A DNA stretch of 64,000 nt from Viscum album (lineage: Eukaryota; Streptophyta; Magnoliopsida; Santalales; Viscaceae): assembly GCA_963277665.1 (NCBI GenBank), contig OY728130.1, positions 1,365,166,393 to 1,365,230,392 on the forward strand, given 5' to 3'. The position numbers and the translations under genes were made by a program. Below are positions 1-11,387 of this stretch, piece by piece. Position 1 is the stretch's first letter; each line of letters starts with the position of its first letter. Under the pieces are notes generated by a model, which did not search any database, was not told the origin of the DNA, and worked only from the letters and a program-made list of their open reading frames with translations.

Positions 1-1033
1 AAACATAGTGATGTGACGTTGAGGATTATATATCCACTTGAATAGTTTGTTTATGGGGATTGTAAATCGTGGTCCAAAGATCTTAGGTCATGAGGATGGT
101 ATGGGAAAATAATATTGGTAATTACCCAAAACACACTGAGTTTATAAGTTTTTCCATGGTGACATCAGGTCTCACAATGATCAGAAATTCATTTTTGAAA
201 AAAAAAACACATTTAGTTTATGACTAGAGGAACATATTCTGGATCCATATGCATACATGAATAGTCAAACAAAGGGTCCCTTGAAGCTAGGTATATTTTT
301 CCAAGGGCCATCAAAGATTTATGGTGATCCGAGGCACTCAAATTATAAAGTGTGATTTTTGGAAAGTGTAATATTGAAGAAGGGTTCGAGCACCCTAGAA
401 GTTGTGTTGCAGCTTAGTGAAAATGTTATCATGGTGAGGAGATATGAAAAAACATTAATATAACTTATTCCTAGACTTGGGGTATAGTGAACATAGATTT
501 TCATTTACTAGGGCTAAAAAGTAGGTCATATGAGCTTTATTCCTTATTTATTTTCACCATAATTTTTTTCTAAACTATGGATATAAATATATCAGTGAGT
601 GAATACATGACTTTTTCTTAGTTTATCCTTTGTGGGTTTTAAACCTAACAAGTTTTTTGTATCTTTCTATAGAAATTATGGTCTTGTGATTTATACCATT
701 AAAGGATATAGTTTAAGGTCATACGGATTTGACCAAATTGAAAATATTTTAAGGTTGTGGCATACATGGACCTAATATGAGGGGAAAGATACACAATATC
801 CTAATTAAGATACTTAGGGTCAATATCACTTCAACATTCATATAAGAAGGGTATAAAAGTGATGTAAATCATAGATCAAGGTTCTTAGGCCATGATTAAT
901 GATATGGTAAAATCATCCTAGGGATGTCCCTAAACACCCTTAGATGCTGAGTTCTTCCATGGTGAAGTTGGGATCACAATTATTATAAATCCCTTATTAT
1001 AGATCCATGATATATTTGGATGGTAGTTCTGAT
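1..1033. other. non-coding flank, first copy
   Basis: No convincing ORF. It equals 19588-20620 apart from scattered substitutions and ends with CTGAT just before the LTR, as the second copy does. It contains degenerate internal repeats of a line with the sense 'shut-off of a gene-like phrase': a segment around 60-180 resembles one around 890-980, both with a GGTATGG-like start and a TTCCATGGTGA-like core. No function recognised. Confidence 0.6.
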
Positions 1034-2660
1034 TGTAACGCCCCGACCCCAGTTACCTAGAGTCGATGCATTATTACATAACATTGGCATGATCACAAGA
1101 AAGATCAAATCTCGAAAGACCGATTGGTTTAGTAGCCTTGGAAACACTAGATATATTCATAAAGTTTTACATTACATCATAAAGTGAAAAACTACTACAA
1201 CAACATATTGTCTCCATAGTCCACACTATTATCCCCTCATAATATCCCTACAGGTCATTCATAATTTATTTCTTCACATCCTGGGAAAAATAAAACATAG
1301 AAAATGGGTGAGCTCAAATGCCCAGTAAGGATAACAATATAGCGGAAACTTTCATAAATAAGAATAAATATTTAAGGCAGTGTATAACTATAACAAAAGC
1401 CTTTTAAACTTGAACTTCCACATAGTATGGAAAAAATAAAATGAAATAATTCCATTTACTTATTCACATGGATATTCTACTAATCGAATAATCACATGCA
1501 ATATCAATAACCACTTCATAATGATGGAATGCATAATGCCAGACTCTCATAACCACATAGCCAAGGCCTCATGACAAGACTACAAATAAGATCTTTCCAA
1601 GGCCTTGTGCCAAGACACTAGTTTGTCTCATGAGACCTACTGATGCATCGAGGAGCTATAGCGGGCTCCACCCGTCACATATTAAGTCCAATGCATTCCC
1701 ATATGAAAAGGTTTAAACATAACATAAACATTCGTATTAAAACTAGAATACGAAATATCAATACTTTCACCATAAACCATCAATGGTATAAAAATAGCAC
1801 ATACACAGTCAAACATATCACAAAACCTTCAATTCAATATAGAAGTTTTGTATCATAATAAATCAACTTCAAATAAGCGTAAAATCCATCAAAGGATGTT
1901 TACATAGATGAAATCAAAACTCTTTTTAGAGAAATATCTCTTTCTATTTTGAAATTATTTAAGAGTCATATATTTATAAAATAAAACATTTTCTTTGAAA
2001 ATATTCTTATAATATTTTAAGTGAAGCTTCAAAGATTTTATAACGGTGGAAAATATCCGCACCCACCGTATAAGTTAAAAAAACATTCTTACCTTAATTC
2101 TGTCGAAAAGGTTAAAAAGGACCTTGTTTGGAAAACGACGGAAAGATTCCTTTATAAACTACTTATAAAAGTCAACAAGGGTATAAATTAATTTATACCA
2201 TAGTCTCTAAAATAGAATGAATTATTTGAAATACATTTTTAAGAAACATGGATGTGGATGATAAAGAGGTCCCAGTAGATAATCACGTATATACAACCTC
2301 GGATAATGAAGAGATTGCGAAATAAACCCTTACCTTGTACTTTTCCTTGGTTGGGGGTAGTTTAACCTCCTGTATAATGGTGAAATAATTGTTATTAAAT
2401 TATAAAATAATCATATACATTAATATGATATCATATATGATCTTTTAACATTGATTTGTTAATAATATCTTAGTATTATCGTTGTTTCGGGTGTTAACTT
2501 ACTCGTTTTCTTTTATATGTTTTGTTACGTAATCCATGTTTGTAATGGATAGGTTGTATCTTATTCATATCCAGAATTATATAAAGTCCTTAAACATTAT
2601 TTTTAAATCATCAAATTATATTTATACTTGAATGGATACGATGGAGAATGAATCTCATCG

Positions 2661-2698
2661 CGTTCGTGGAGACGGTAGTCCGTACGTACGCACGAGCG
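2661..2698. other. LTR hairpin, site 1 (LTR A, truncated copy)
   Basis: Outer stem CGTTCGTG with CACGAGCG (one T-G wobble). Inside are GAG on one side, the small hairpin ACGG-TAGT-CCGT, and ACGTACG on the other side. CpG-dense in an AT-rich setting. Confidence 0.6.
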
Positions 2699-2845
2699 AC
2701 AATATCATTCTTTTGATATTAAAATAATATATAATTGGATGGTATATAATATATACAGAATTATTATCATGTTATATTTATTATTTACATGAATTATAAA
2801 TCATTATTATACCCATCCAAATTATAATTTATTGAATAACAATTA

Positions 2846-2890
2846 CACCACGACGTGGAGACGGTAAGCCGTACGTACGCATGTATGGTG
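2846..2890. other. LTR hairpin, site 2 (LTR A, truncated copy)
   Basis: Outer stem CACCA with TGGTG and ACGTG with CATGT (one wobble). Same core as site 1 with loop TAAG. About 185 bases from site 1. Confidence 0.6.
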
Positions 2891-3226
2891 ACATGTTATT
2901 AAAAGGATGGATAGAATAATGAATATGGTTGTACCATATTTATAATAACATCACAGTATATATAAGATACTAGAGTTATTATTTTAGAATGGTAATAACA
3001 AAGGAAGAAGAAGTGGAAGAAGAAAGGAACTTGGAAAAGGGTGGTGAAATCATTACCTCTTCTTCGGGTTCTTCCTTTTGATTTGATCAAAAGGGCTCTT
3101 AGGTTGGCTTTCTGACTAAAGTAAGGCCTCTATGATGAAGTGAGGGAATTTGAGAGAGTATTTGGGCAGAGTTTTTCCGAGCCAAAAGGCTTTGAAGGTG
3201 TGAGTTAATGAGAAGGGTGAGTGCCC

Positions 3227-3233
3227 TTTTATA
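3227..3233 (-). promoter_or_regulatory. TATA box of LTR A (truncated copy)
   Basis: TATAAAA on the minus strand in the context CTTATAAAAGGGCAC. It recurs at the same place in every Tekay-type LTR of this window, between a GC-richer stretch and the candidate splice donor. Confidence 0.55.
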
Positions 3234-4131
3234 AGAGGGGTGAGGGGCACCTTTGGAAAATCTAGAAATATTATTTTATAATAAATTCATATTCAGTTTC
3301 TAATGGCTCCAAAGTGGATTATTTAAAGTTTAAGGTGGGTATGGGTCGAAAACCACTCAACCAATAGAATTTAGATAGGTTTGGGTTACTATATTAACCT
3401 TATCATTAAGTATTAACTCTTAGTTAATTAGTTTCACTTTTACAATTTCTCTTTGTATTTTTATATTATGTGGTTAATAAACTTACTATATACATCCAAG
3501 AGACCCCCAAGTGGTCCATTAATGATACACATATCATGATATAAGTCTCTTGTCCGAACCTTATATTTTTAGGAATTTAATATCAATTAATAATATAATA
3601 TTTGTTTTAAAAACTCTTTTATGTCAATTTTGACACTATTCAATAATTGATTTTTGTAAAACTCATAACAGAATTATTACTTAGAAAAACTTTACTTAAA
3701 TAATTCCTAACATGTCATATTAACCTATAAAATTAGTTTAATTCATAAAAAGTCTCAAATTATATTTATTTTGGTATCTACAATATCAATCATTTTAATA
3801 TTTCACTATTATGGTAATTACTGCATCACCATTGTGTCATAAATAAATTAAATTATTTAATGTCTAAAAATTATAAATAAAACACCATTATGTAGGAAAT
3901 ATTTTTATATTTCTAATGAATATTTATAGTCTAAAATAAAACATATATAACCTTATGTAAAAATTGGTTTTCTAAAAGATATATGCTTGTGTCATTTTTG
4001 TATTCATTTTAACTTAATTAAAATATAGTGTCCCTATCACTTACAAGTGGTACCATGGGGTCCCAAAATAGACCCAAAGATGCCCATGGTCAGAAATTTA
4101 TCAACCAATAAGGTTATGACGTGTTTTAGGG

Positions 4132-4134
4132 TAA
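4132..4134. other. duplication junction with TAA microhomology
   Basis: LTR A reads ...AGGGTAATTTG at 23721, LTR B reads ...AGCATAACCC at 48186, and here the fused sequence is AGGGTAACCC. TAA is shared by both parents, so the breakpoint lies within three bases. This fits microhomology-mediated joining or template switching. Confidence 0.7.
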
Positions 4135-5060
4135 CCCATGTAAAAAAAATGGGAATCTTAAACATCATGACATCATAAAATAATTCATATAAGATAAAGG
4201 AATTCATAAAAATATAATTCCATCACAAAATAATCAAATAAATGTAATAATAGGGATAGAAACAGAACCCTTTATTATCTTATGTGGAAAATAATTTTGA
4301 TAAAACACTTGAACTCCATTCTTGAGGAAAATATCCTTTCTGCTTCAAAAACACTTTTCCTTTCTTAACATGTCGTACAATTCTAAACTAAAAGAAGTTG
4401 ATTAAAAATAAACTTGAAAACTTGTAAAGTAACCTTCTTGGAAATAATTTTTTAAAAATACATTCATGCCGTATAAGTTAAAAAAACATTCTTCGTACTT
4501 TTGTCGGAAAAGTCAAAAAGTACCTCGTTCGAAAAACGACAAAAGATTCCTTTCATATCCTTTACTAAAAACTCACCGAAGGGTAAAATTGGATTTACAT
4601 AATTGTAGGTGGATGGAAATAATATTACATATTGAGGAAACATGGATGTGGATGATAAAATACACCCCAGTAAATACTAAAATATAAACAATCTTGGATA
4701 AAAATGAGATTGTGATATTTCCCTTACCTTAGGTCTGATTTGCTTCTTAAGTGTCTGAACCTCCTGTATAATGATTTAAATAATGTTATTTACTTATTAC
4801 AGAATCATAATTATTGTTATGATATCATATATGGTCATATTCTTAGCTTCTTATTAGTAATATTTCATTACAACTTGTTATTCGGGTGTTTATTACTTTT
4901 TGTTCTTATGCATTTTTTGTCGAATAAATTCTTATTCTTCTCTTTAGGTTATAGATACCTAATTTACAGAATGTTATTAGTGTAATATATATCATATTCA
5001 TTCATTCAATTCATTTATATAATCATTATTCAATGAAGATCATGTAGAACGAGTCACATC

Positions 5061-5102
5061 ACATCGTGGAGACGGTATTCCGTACGTACGCACGAGCGAT
5101 GA
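5061..5102. other. LTR hairpin, site 1 (LTR B, truncated copy)
   Basis: Inner outer-stem pairing TCGTG with CACGA. Bases just beyond it (CATC and GATG) can also pair across a mismatch. Core loop TATT. Confidence 0.55.
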
Positions 5103-5241
5103 TATCGTTCCCATGATCATGGAATTGTATTGGAGTGTATGTATACTATTTAAGAATAAATATCACTTTACAATAATCATATATAGTCATTATTTACACC
5201 ATTATACCCATCCAAGTAAGGTGGTGGTGGAAAGTAGATTA

Positions 5242-5286
5242 CACCACGGTGTGGAGACGGTATTCCGTACGTACGCACGCGCGGTG
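5242..5286. other. LTR hairpin, site 2 (LTR B, truncated copy)
   Basis: CACC pairs with GGTG at the base and GTG with CAC next to the core. The middle of the stem is weaker. Core as elsewhere, loop TATT. Confidence 0.5.
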
Positions 5287-5450
5287 ATTTCATTTTCCGT
5301 AGGATGGATAGATGGTGAAATAGGGTTGTTTCATACTTATAATAACATATCAGTATATGAGTGATACTGATGTTATTACTTAATAATGAAACAATTAAAG
5401 AAGAAGAAGTGGAAGAAGAAATAAAGATGAAAGAATCGGTAACGGACATT

Positions 5451-5452
5451 AC
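5451..5452 (-). other. candidate splice donor in LTR B (truncated copy)
   Basis: Minus strand AAGAAGAG|GTAATG, matching the donors in LTR A and in the solo LTR B. The matching acceptor would be in the ~700 bases of LTR B that are missing here. Confidence 0.35.
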
Positions 5453-5622
5453 CTCTTCTTTGAAGTGCTTCTTTGAGACCTACTTTTAGGGCACTAAAAT
5501 TGGTCTTTGAAGAAGACCAGGACCTCTAGGATGTCTCTAGAGAAGCGGAGAGGAGAAAGTGGCAGGGTTTGGCCGAGCTTGAAGGCTCAAAGTGGTGTGA
5601 GGAAGAGAGGGAGGAGGTGCCC

Positions 5623-5629
5623 TTTTATA
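5623..5629 (-). promoter_or_regulatory. TATA box of LTR B (truncated copy)
   Basis: TATAAAA on the minus strand in CCCTTATAAAAGGGCAC, at the same place relative to the hairpins as in LTR A. Confidence 0.55.
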
Positions 5630-7069
5630 AGGGAGGAGAGGGGCACCTTTGGAATAACTAAAAATATTATTTTATTATAAAGACAAATTCGGTTTTAAAT
5701 AGATCCAAATTGATTTATTTAGAATCTAAGGTGGGGATGGGTCGAAATCCTCTCATAAAATAGAATTTAGACAAGTTTAGGTTACTATTTTAATCTTATC
5801 ATTTAGATTTAACATTAAGTTAAATAATTTTACTTTTACTGTGTCTTCTTGTGTTATTACACTATAAGGTTAATAAACTTACTATAACAATCCAAACGAA
5901 CCACAAGTATTTTATTATTATTATATATAACCTTATCTATGTTATTTGTCCTAACCTTAGATTTTTAGGAATAAAATAACAATTAATAATATAGTATTTG
6001 TTTTAAAAACTATTTTATGTCAATTTTAACACTATTTAGTAATTGATTTTTGTGAAACTCATAAAAGAATTATTAGTTCTAACAAAGTTAATTAAATCAA
6101 TAATAACATGTCATATTAACCTATAAAATTAGTGGAATTCATAAAAAGTCTCAAATTACATTTATTTGGGTATTTATAACATCAATTATGTCAATATTTC
6201 ATTAATAAAATAATTACTGCATCATCTTTGTGTCATAAATAAATTTAATTATTTAATGTATAAAAATTACAAATAAAATACCATTATGTAGGAAATCTTT
6301 TTAGATTTATAATGAATATTTATAGTCGAATTTATCTTATTTATAACCTTATATTAAAAATTATTTACTTATTAAAGTTTGATTTTAACTATTTTAACCC
6401 TTCTTTAAATAAATTAATAATAAATGTCCTAATCTAATCCAAGTGGGCCTAAATGGTCATATTTTATTTCTAAGGTTGTTTTTGGTCTAATTAAACTTAT
6501 ACAATAGAATTAGGACATGTGTTAGGGTAATAATAATATCATTTTTACCCTTAATTACCCTATTTACTTTTAACCGTGGTAAATAAAAGTAAAAAGTTAT
6601 TATTCACCAAAAATTATTTTCATCTCATTGAACCACATTTTACTTACTGACATCAACCGTGTCTCTCAGATTTTTGAAATTCCACTCACAGAAGTGGTAA
6701 AATTAAGTTTTATGAAAAATTCAGTTTTTTAACTACCACTTAGTGGTTTCACTATTCATCAAAAATTGAAAGTTTTCAGAAAAATACCAAAATTTCACCC
6801 TATGCTAATTTTGATATTCCGAATCCAAAAAAGAATTCCATTTTGAAAAATAAAATTTATAAAATTTCAAAAAGTGGTTATTACTATTCATAACGGCTAG
6901 TTTTAATAATATTTTAATAGTATATCATTGTTTAGTGAAACTCGGTATTGCGTACGACGCAAGCTATCGAGAAAGGTCGTGATTTCATGTAAAGAAAGCC
7001 AAGCAAGTGTTGTGTGTAGAAAAATATTCCTTTGATGATTTATATAACATAAAAGTCTCGGGTGTTACA

Positions 7070-8466
7070 ACTTCACTATTTAGGACATAACTTCTTCATC
7101 CTTATTTGAATAAGGCTCAAATTTAGAGATAATCTCTATGAAGCAATTTTGAAAAAATAATACTTCTATAAGGACATCCGGTTTACATGTTTTGGAGGTA
7201 AAATAGTTAGAGAAATGTTTCTTAAAATATTTGGCCAAATTTCCCCATTCACACACTAAAACCACTTGTTAACCTAACCTCCCTAACACTCTATAAATGA
7301 GTGTTTTTATCATTTTGAAGGTGTTGTATATGACTAATAGGATTTGGAGTAGAGTGGAAGTGGTTCCCTACCATTTAAATTTACCATTGAGGGAGGGAAG
7401 CTATCAATCTAGGATTTCCTCCGAAATGATCTTCTCTTCCTCTTCTTTGTTGTAATGTTTTTATTGTTGCAATAAACTTCTTAGTTCCTATTATATTTAT
7501 TCTATTTCTTCTAATTTTATCAATTTTATTATTATATAATATTCCTATTTGGGATGGAAATCAATATTCAAAATTTGATTGGGTTATACCCTTTCCATGA
7601 CCTTTGTGAATGCAAAATGTTTCTATGATGACTACACCGTCCATGGAAGAGTAGTTCTTTTTAGTAATATATCTACCTCTTACCTTCTTCATTCATTTAT
7701 TTTGAATCAATGATATATTATAATTCACTTAATATGATCTATGAATTTATTTTTTAATTTAAATGAAACTAATAAATCAATTGAATAATTTACACAAAAC
7801 ATGCGAGCTCAAGAATTTTGTGAATTGTGAGAGAGAGATCTTAATTTAAAATTCAAAATCACATGAGATCAATTTTTAGAGTTTAAATATAATACCTAGA
7901 CTTAATTAATCCAAATTTCTAGTGTATATGTGTGCCATAATTTTATATTTATCATAATATATCCTTATATTGACAATCAAAGTAGGGTGATGTGATTGCA
8001 TGTTCTGAAGCTAACATAGGGTTTAATTAATGTGATCTTGGTGGTTAAGCTAATTCTTAGAGGGTTTAGGGTTTAAAAAATTAGGGGATCATAATTAAGT
8101 AAATATTAATTTAAATGATATTGATTAATAAGTAAGTTAATAGGTAGTGTTATATCTATTTTGCTTTTTAAAAATAGTTTTTAAAAAAATATCTTCTCAT
8201 TTCATTTTCAAAATATCATTTCAAAAACAAAAAAATATATAAAAAAATAAAAAATTATTCTAGCATAATTCCTCTAGTTTTATAAATTATAAAAAAAACC
8301 CATCCATTTAAATAGTGTGTTTATGTTATTTTATTTTTAAAATACCTTTAATATATTGTTTTAAATGACTTCCTCCTTTGAGAGACAACATTGGTCATCC
8401 ACTCTGCTACACCTAAATAACCCAAAATATAAAATCATTTGAGAGAGACCATGGCAGAACCTTTAA
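7070..8466 (+). repeat. left LTR of Athila element (5'-truncated)
   Basis: It aligns with 15763-17148 over its whole length, with many differences and small indels, so the insertion is old. Its start is missing because LTR B sits at 7069. It ends in CCTTTAA just before the PBS, where the right LTR has CCTTTCA. Confidence 0.8.
7292..7298 (+). promoter_or_regulatory. TATA box of the Athila left LTR
   Basis: CTCTATAAATGA, conserved at the equivalent place of the right LTR (15984-15990) although the surroundings have diverged. Confidence 0.45.
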
Positions 8467-8469
8467 AAT

Positions 8470-8486
8470 TGGTTTCATTTCTGGGG
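8470..8486 (+). other. decayed primer binding site (Athila)
   Basis: Reads TGGTTTCATTTCTGGGG. The usual Athila PBS begins TGGCGCC and ends CCGGGGA. Eleven of 17 bases agree by eye and four of the six differences are transitions, as expected from deamination. It starts a few bases after the LTR end, the correct place. Confidence 0.5.
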
Positions 8487-8818
8487 GTAAGTATTTTATT
8501 CAACTAATTATAGGTATTTTTTACTTTTATTTTATCCTTTTTTCTCTTATTATTTCTTTCTTCTTTCCCCTTGCTCTTTTTTTTTATTTTTTTATCTCTC
8601 TTTTATTCTCTATTAGAAAATAAATTGAAACTTATTATCATGATATTATGGTCTAATCTTCTTGATTTCTCCATTTTCTATGATTTATGACACGATGCAA
8701 TCATAAGTATATCTTTGATCTAGACTTTGAGATTAAATTCATCCTTAGGGATTGAATGAGAAAATCTTGGTCTATGGGAAGTGTTTACATTTACCCAACT
8801 AGGTAATTCCTCTAATAT

Positions 8819-10250
8819 ATGAATTTTGAAATAGGAAGATCATCTAAAACAAATATTATACCAGAACCAATGGCTGAAAATAATAATAATGAACTTAATA
8901 GTACCATTCAAGAGTTAGTTGAAAATGATATTTATTATCAACCTATATTCATTAAATATCCAACTCTCGAATCGGACTTTGAACTGAAATCTGGGTTAAT
9001 TCACCTTCTTAAAAAATATCATGGATTATTTGGTGAGGACCCAAAAAAGAACCTTAAATAATAAAATGTGGTATTCTCAAAAATGAAACCAAGAAATGTA
9101 TCTGAATATCAAATCAAACTAAGAGTATTTCCATTTTCACTTGATGGAACTGTGAAGGATTGGATTTATTATTTACAATCTGACGACATAACATGTTGGA
9201 AGTATTTGAAACATCTTTTCTTGTATATATTTTTTCCATCATCAAGGAATACTTCCATTTGAAAGGAGATATCATGGATTAAAAAACTACAAAGGTAGTC
9301 AATGTATGAGTACTAGGAGTGATTCAATAGGTTATGTGCAAGCTTCCAACATCACCAAATCAATGAGAAACTCATCATCCAATAATTCTAAGGACTCATG
9401 CCTATAGAGAGAAGCATGGTGGATGTCGCGGATGGAGGGGAATTGATTGAAAAAACACAAAAAAACTACACGTACGTTGATTGATAAGATGGTACAAAAC
9501 TCCCAAAAATCTGACGATCAAGGTACACCACATGTTATAGAAGTACATAAGGTAAGTCCTTCTCTTGAAAATCATTTTATTGATACTAAGTTGGAATAAT
9601 TTACCACTATAGTGAGACAGATTTATTTGGATCAAAAAAATCCAAACCTTCACTTTTGAGGTTTTTTGAATTTTCACTAAAACAAACCACCCAACTGACT
9701 GTTTCCCCCCACTATAAGAAATAGAAGATTGTGAAACTGTATTTCCTAGGATACCATACCCGCAGTAGTAACAACAACATCCCTAGAATAATTATGATTC
9801 CTTTACACCAACATACATCCAAGGGTGGAAGGATCAATCGGACATGAGGTATGCCTCTCTATAAAAAAAAGTCCCCCTTTTCAACAAAAATTACAACAGA
9901 ATCCACCTTACCAACAATGTTTCCATCAACCCCAAAGGAGATTTTCATCCTAAGCATCGATAAGAAAACAATAATGGAATATCTAACCAAAGGTAGATTT
10001 TAACCGTAATGACCTTTTGAACCAAATTTTTCTTAATCAAGAAAAGGATATAAAGAGTCGAGGTTCAGAGTTGATGGAATTGAAGACACAAAGGATCCAA
10101 ATTGTCACTACCCTCTATGAACTAGTAAGTAATAACTCTATTAATATTCCTTCCCAAACTACTCCAAATCCAAAGGGGAATGTCAGTTCCATCATATTGA
10201 GAATCGATAACCAAAAGACTAATACTTTTGTACCTACCATCCCACTGTAA
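8819..10250 (+). pseudogene. Athila gag remnant
   Basis: Gag would form the virus-like particle that packages element RNA. At 8819-9061 there is an N-terminal gag part (QPIFIKYPTLES, FELKSGLIHLL, GLFGEDPKKNLK). A stop at 9059-9061 interrupts it, and the same frame resumes at 9068 with IKLRVFPFSLDGTVKDWIYY and LKHLFLYIFFPSSRNTSI, the centre of the retrotransposon gag domain. The C-terminal part at 10017-10250 is in another frame. The usual basic or zinc-knuckle part is not evident. The upstream leader 8487-8818 shows nothing further. Confidence 0.75.
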
Positions 10251-11387
10251 TTCACCTCAACCTTGGATAAGCTTTATTCAAGAACAACTAATGAGTAGCC
10301 CAAGGTGAAAGACAAATTTAAGAAAAATATTGATGATGTTCCTCATAAACCACTTCCACTTCCAAAAAGAGTTGTATAAACCAAGAAGATAGCTGAAGAG
10401 GCGATTCAAAAATAGGTTTTGGATACATTAAAGTATGTTGAGATCAACATCCCTCTACTTGAATCCATTAATAAAATCCCAATGTATGAAAAATTATAAA
10501 AATAAATGTATACTAATTAAATGGGGGTGAAGAGAAATTAGAGGATAAATATTTGAAGCAATGTTTTAATACTCATTAAACCAACTTAAGAACTTCCAAA
10601 AAAGTGCAAGGATCAAGGTACATTCATCATCCCATGAACTATAGGGGAGTTACACTTGTTTTTTGATTTATGTGATTTGGGAGCTTCCATAAATGTGATT
10701 TATCACTCTGTATTCTCTTCTTTAGGTGAGTTGAAGTTGATGAGATTAGTGGTGCAGTTGGTGAATAGATCAACATCATATCTAGAAGCAGTCCTTAAGG
10801 ATGTACTTTTTTGGGTAAGAGACATGATATTTCCAGCATATTTCTACATGATTAACATGGAGGGAGATCAGGTAAATTTTCATGCTCCCATTATCTTAGG
10901 AAGTACCTTCCTAAAAACTAAAAAGACGGTCATAAATGTCAATGAGGGTACACTTTCCATGGATTTTGGAGAAGAAGTTGTGATATTTAATGTTATGGAA
11001 TTGATGAAGTACTCCTCAAAGGACCATTCTTATTTTTTTATCTCCCATTTTGAACCACCGAGTAAAAATACCATGGATTTTAATTTACCTATTTTTAGAG
11101 AGATTATGATAATTGGTTATGGTTTGATGTTTAAGATCACTTTCACACCTATTTATAATGTAAAAAAATCTCTTGTATTTGATTTTTATGTGGATTCATA
11201 TTATTATTTTGATCATGTTCACTCTGATTATGACATGGATATTGAGTATGCAGATGGATTTTATGAATTATTTTATGATTTTGATTATTTATATTCTGGT
11301 GATAATGTTCATTGTGCACAAATTTCAGTTTCTCCAATGTCTCCATCCATAATTCACCCCCCTCCTCATTTTAATTCAATCTATTGA
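10251..11387 (+). pseudogene. Athila aspartic protease remnant and gag-pro linker
   Basis: The linker at 10290-10510 reads like the proline- and lysine-rich stretch before Athila protease (VEINIPLLESINKIPMYEKL). The open part from 10656 encodes FFDLCDLGASINVIYHSVF with the DLGAS catalytic motif, then a long strand-rich segment ending ILGSTFLKTKKTVINVNEGTLSMDF, normal for this protease. The rest of the 243-residue frame, rich in Tyr, Asp and Phe, is the poorly conserved spacer before RT. The enzyme would have cut Gag-Pol. The frame is open, but both neighbours are frameshifted. Confidence 0.75.

Larger units (their letters stand above)
1281..3056 (-). other. predicted LTR-leader intron (LTR A, truncated copy)
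   Basis: In element orientation a donor AAGAG|GTAATG (GT at 3056-3055) lies about 170 bases after the TATA box. An acceptor, a T-rich tract ending CCCAG|GATGTG (AG at 1282-1281), lies about 250 bases before the LTR end. The same pair is kept in the LTRs at 20621, 29401 and 47483. Prediction only; no transcript evidence. Confidence 0.35.
1..4134. repeat. tail of first copy of a 19,587-bp tandem duplication
   Basis: This stretch matches 19588-23721 at a constant offset of 19,587 bases. The offset is the same at position 1, at the LTR start (1034 and 20621) and at the far end (4134 and 23721), so there is no net indel over 4.1 kb. Differences are scattered single bases. Bases 1-1033 are non-LTR flank and 1034-4134 is LTR A. 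Similarity stops at 4134, where LTR A is fused to LTR B. The simplest reading is that this is the right end of an upstream copy whose unit runs 4135-23721 in the second copy. Confidence 0.85.
1034..4134 (-). mobile_element. LTR A, truncated (Del/Tekay-type LTR, minus orientation)
   Basis: It begins TGTAACGCCCCGA, as do the LTRs at 20621 and 29401, and aligns with them to 4134. The last ~686 bases of LTR A are missing and LTR B sequence follows. It is closer to the 3' LTR at 20621 than that LTR is to its own partner at 29401: three differences against seven in the first ~105 bases compared by eye. This fits duplication after element A had inserted. It contains a TATA box, splice-like sites and two hairpins listed separately. 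Confidence 0.85.
4135..7069 (-). mobile_element. LTR B, truncated (related LTR, minus orientation)
   Basis: Similarity to the solo LTR at 47483-51851 starts at 4135 (equivalent to 48187), so about the first 704 bases of LTR B are missing. The end, GGTGTTACA at 7069, is a normal LTR terminus. The last 300 bases also resemble the end of LTR A, showing that A and B are subfamilies of one lineage. It carries its own TATA box and two hairpins. The bases following 7069 (ACTTC) do not match CTGAT before 1034, so 1034-7069 is not one solo LTR. Confidence 0.8.

Noticed and set aside
1034..7069. One intact solo LTR
   Set aside because: No matching target duplication, and the two halves align to different LTR subfamilies.
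10656..11387. The longest Athila ORF as an envelope-like gene
   Set aside because: It has the DLGAS protease motif and lies between gag and RT; the env-like position would be after integrase.
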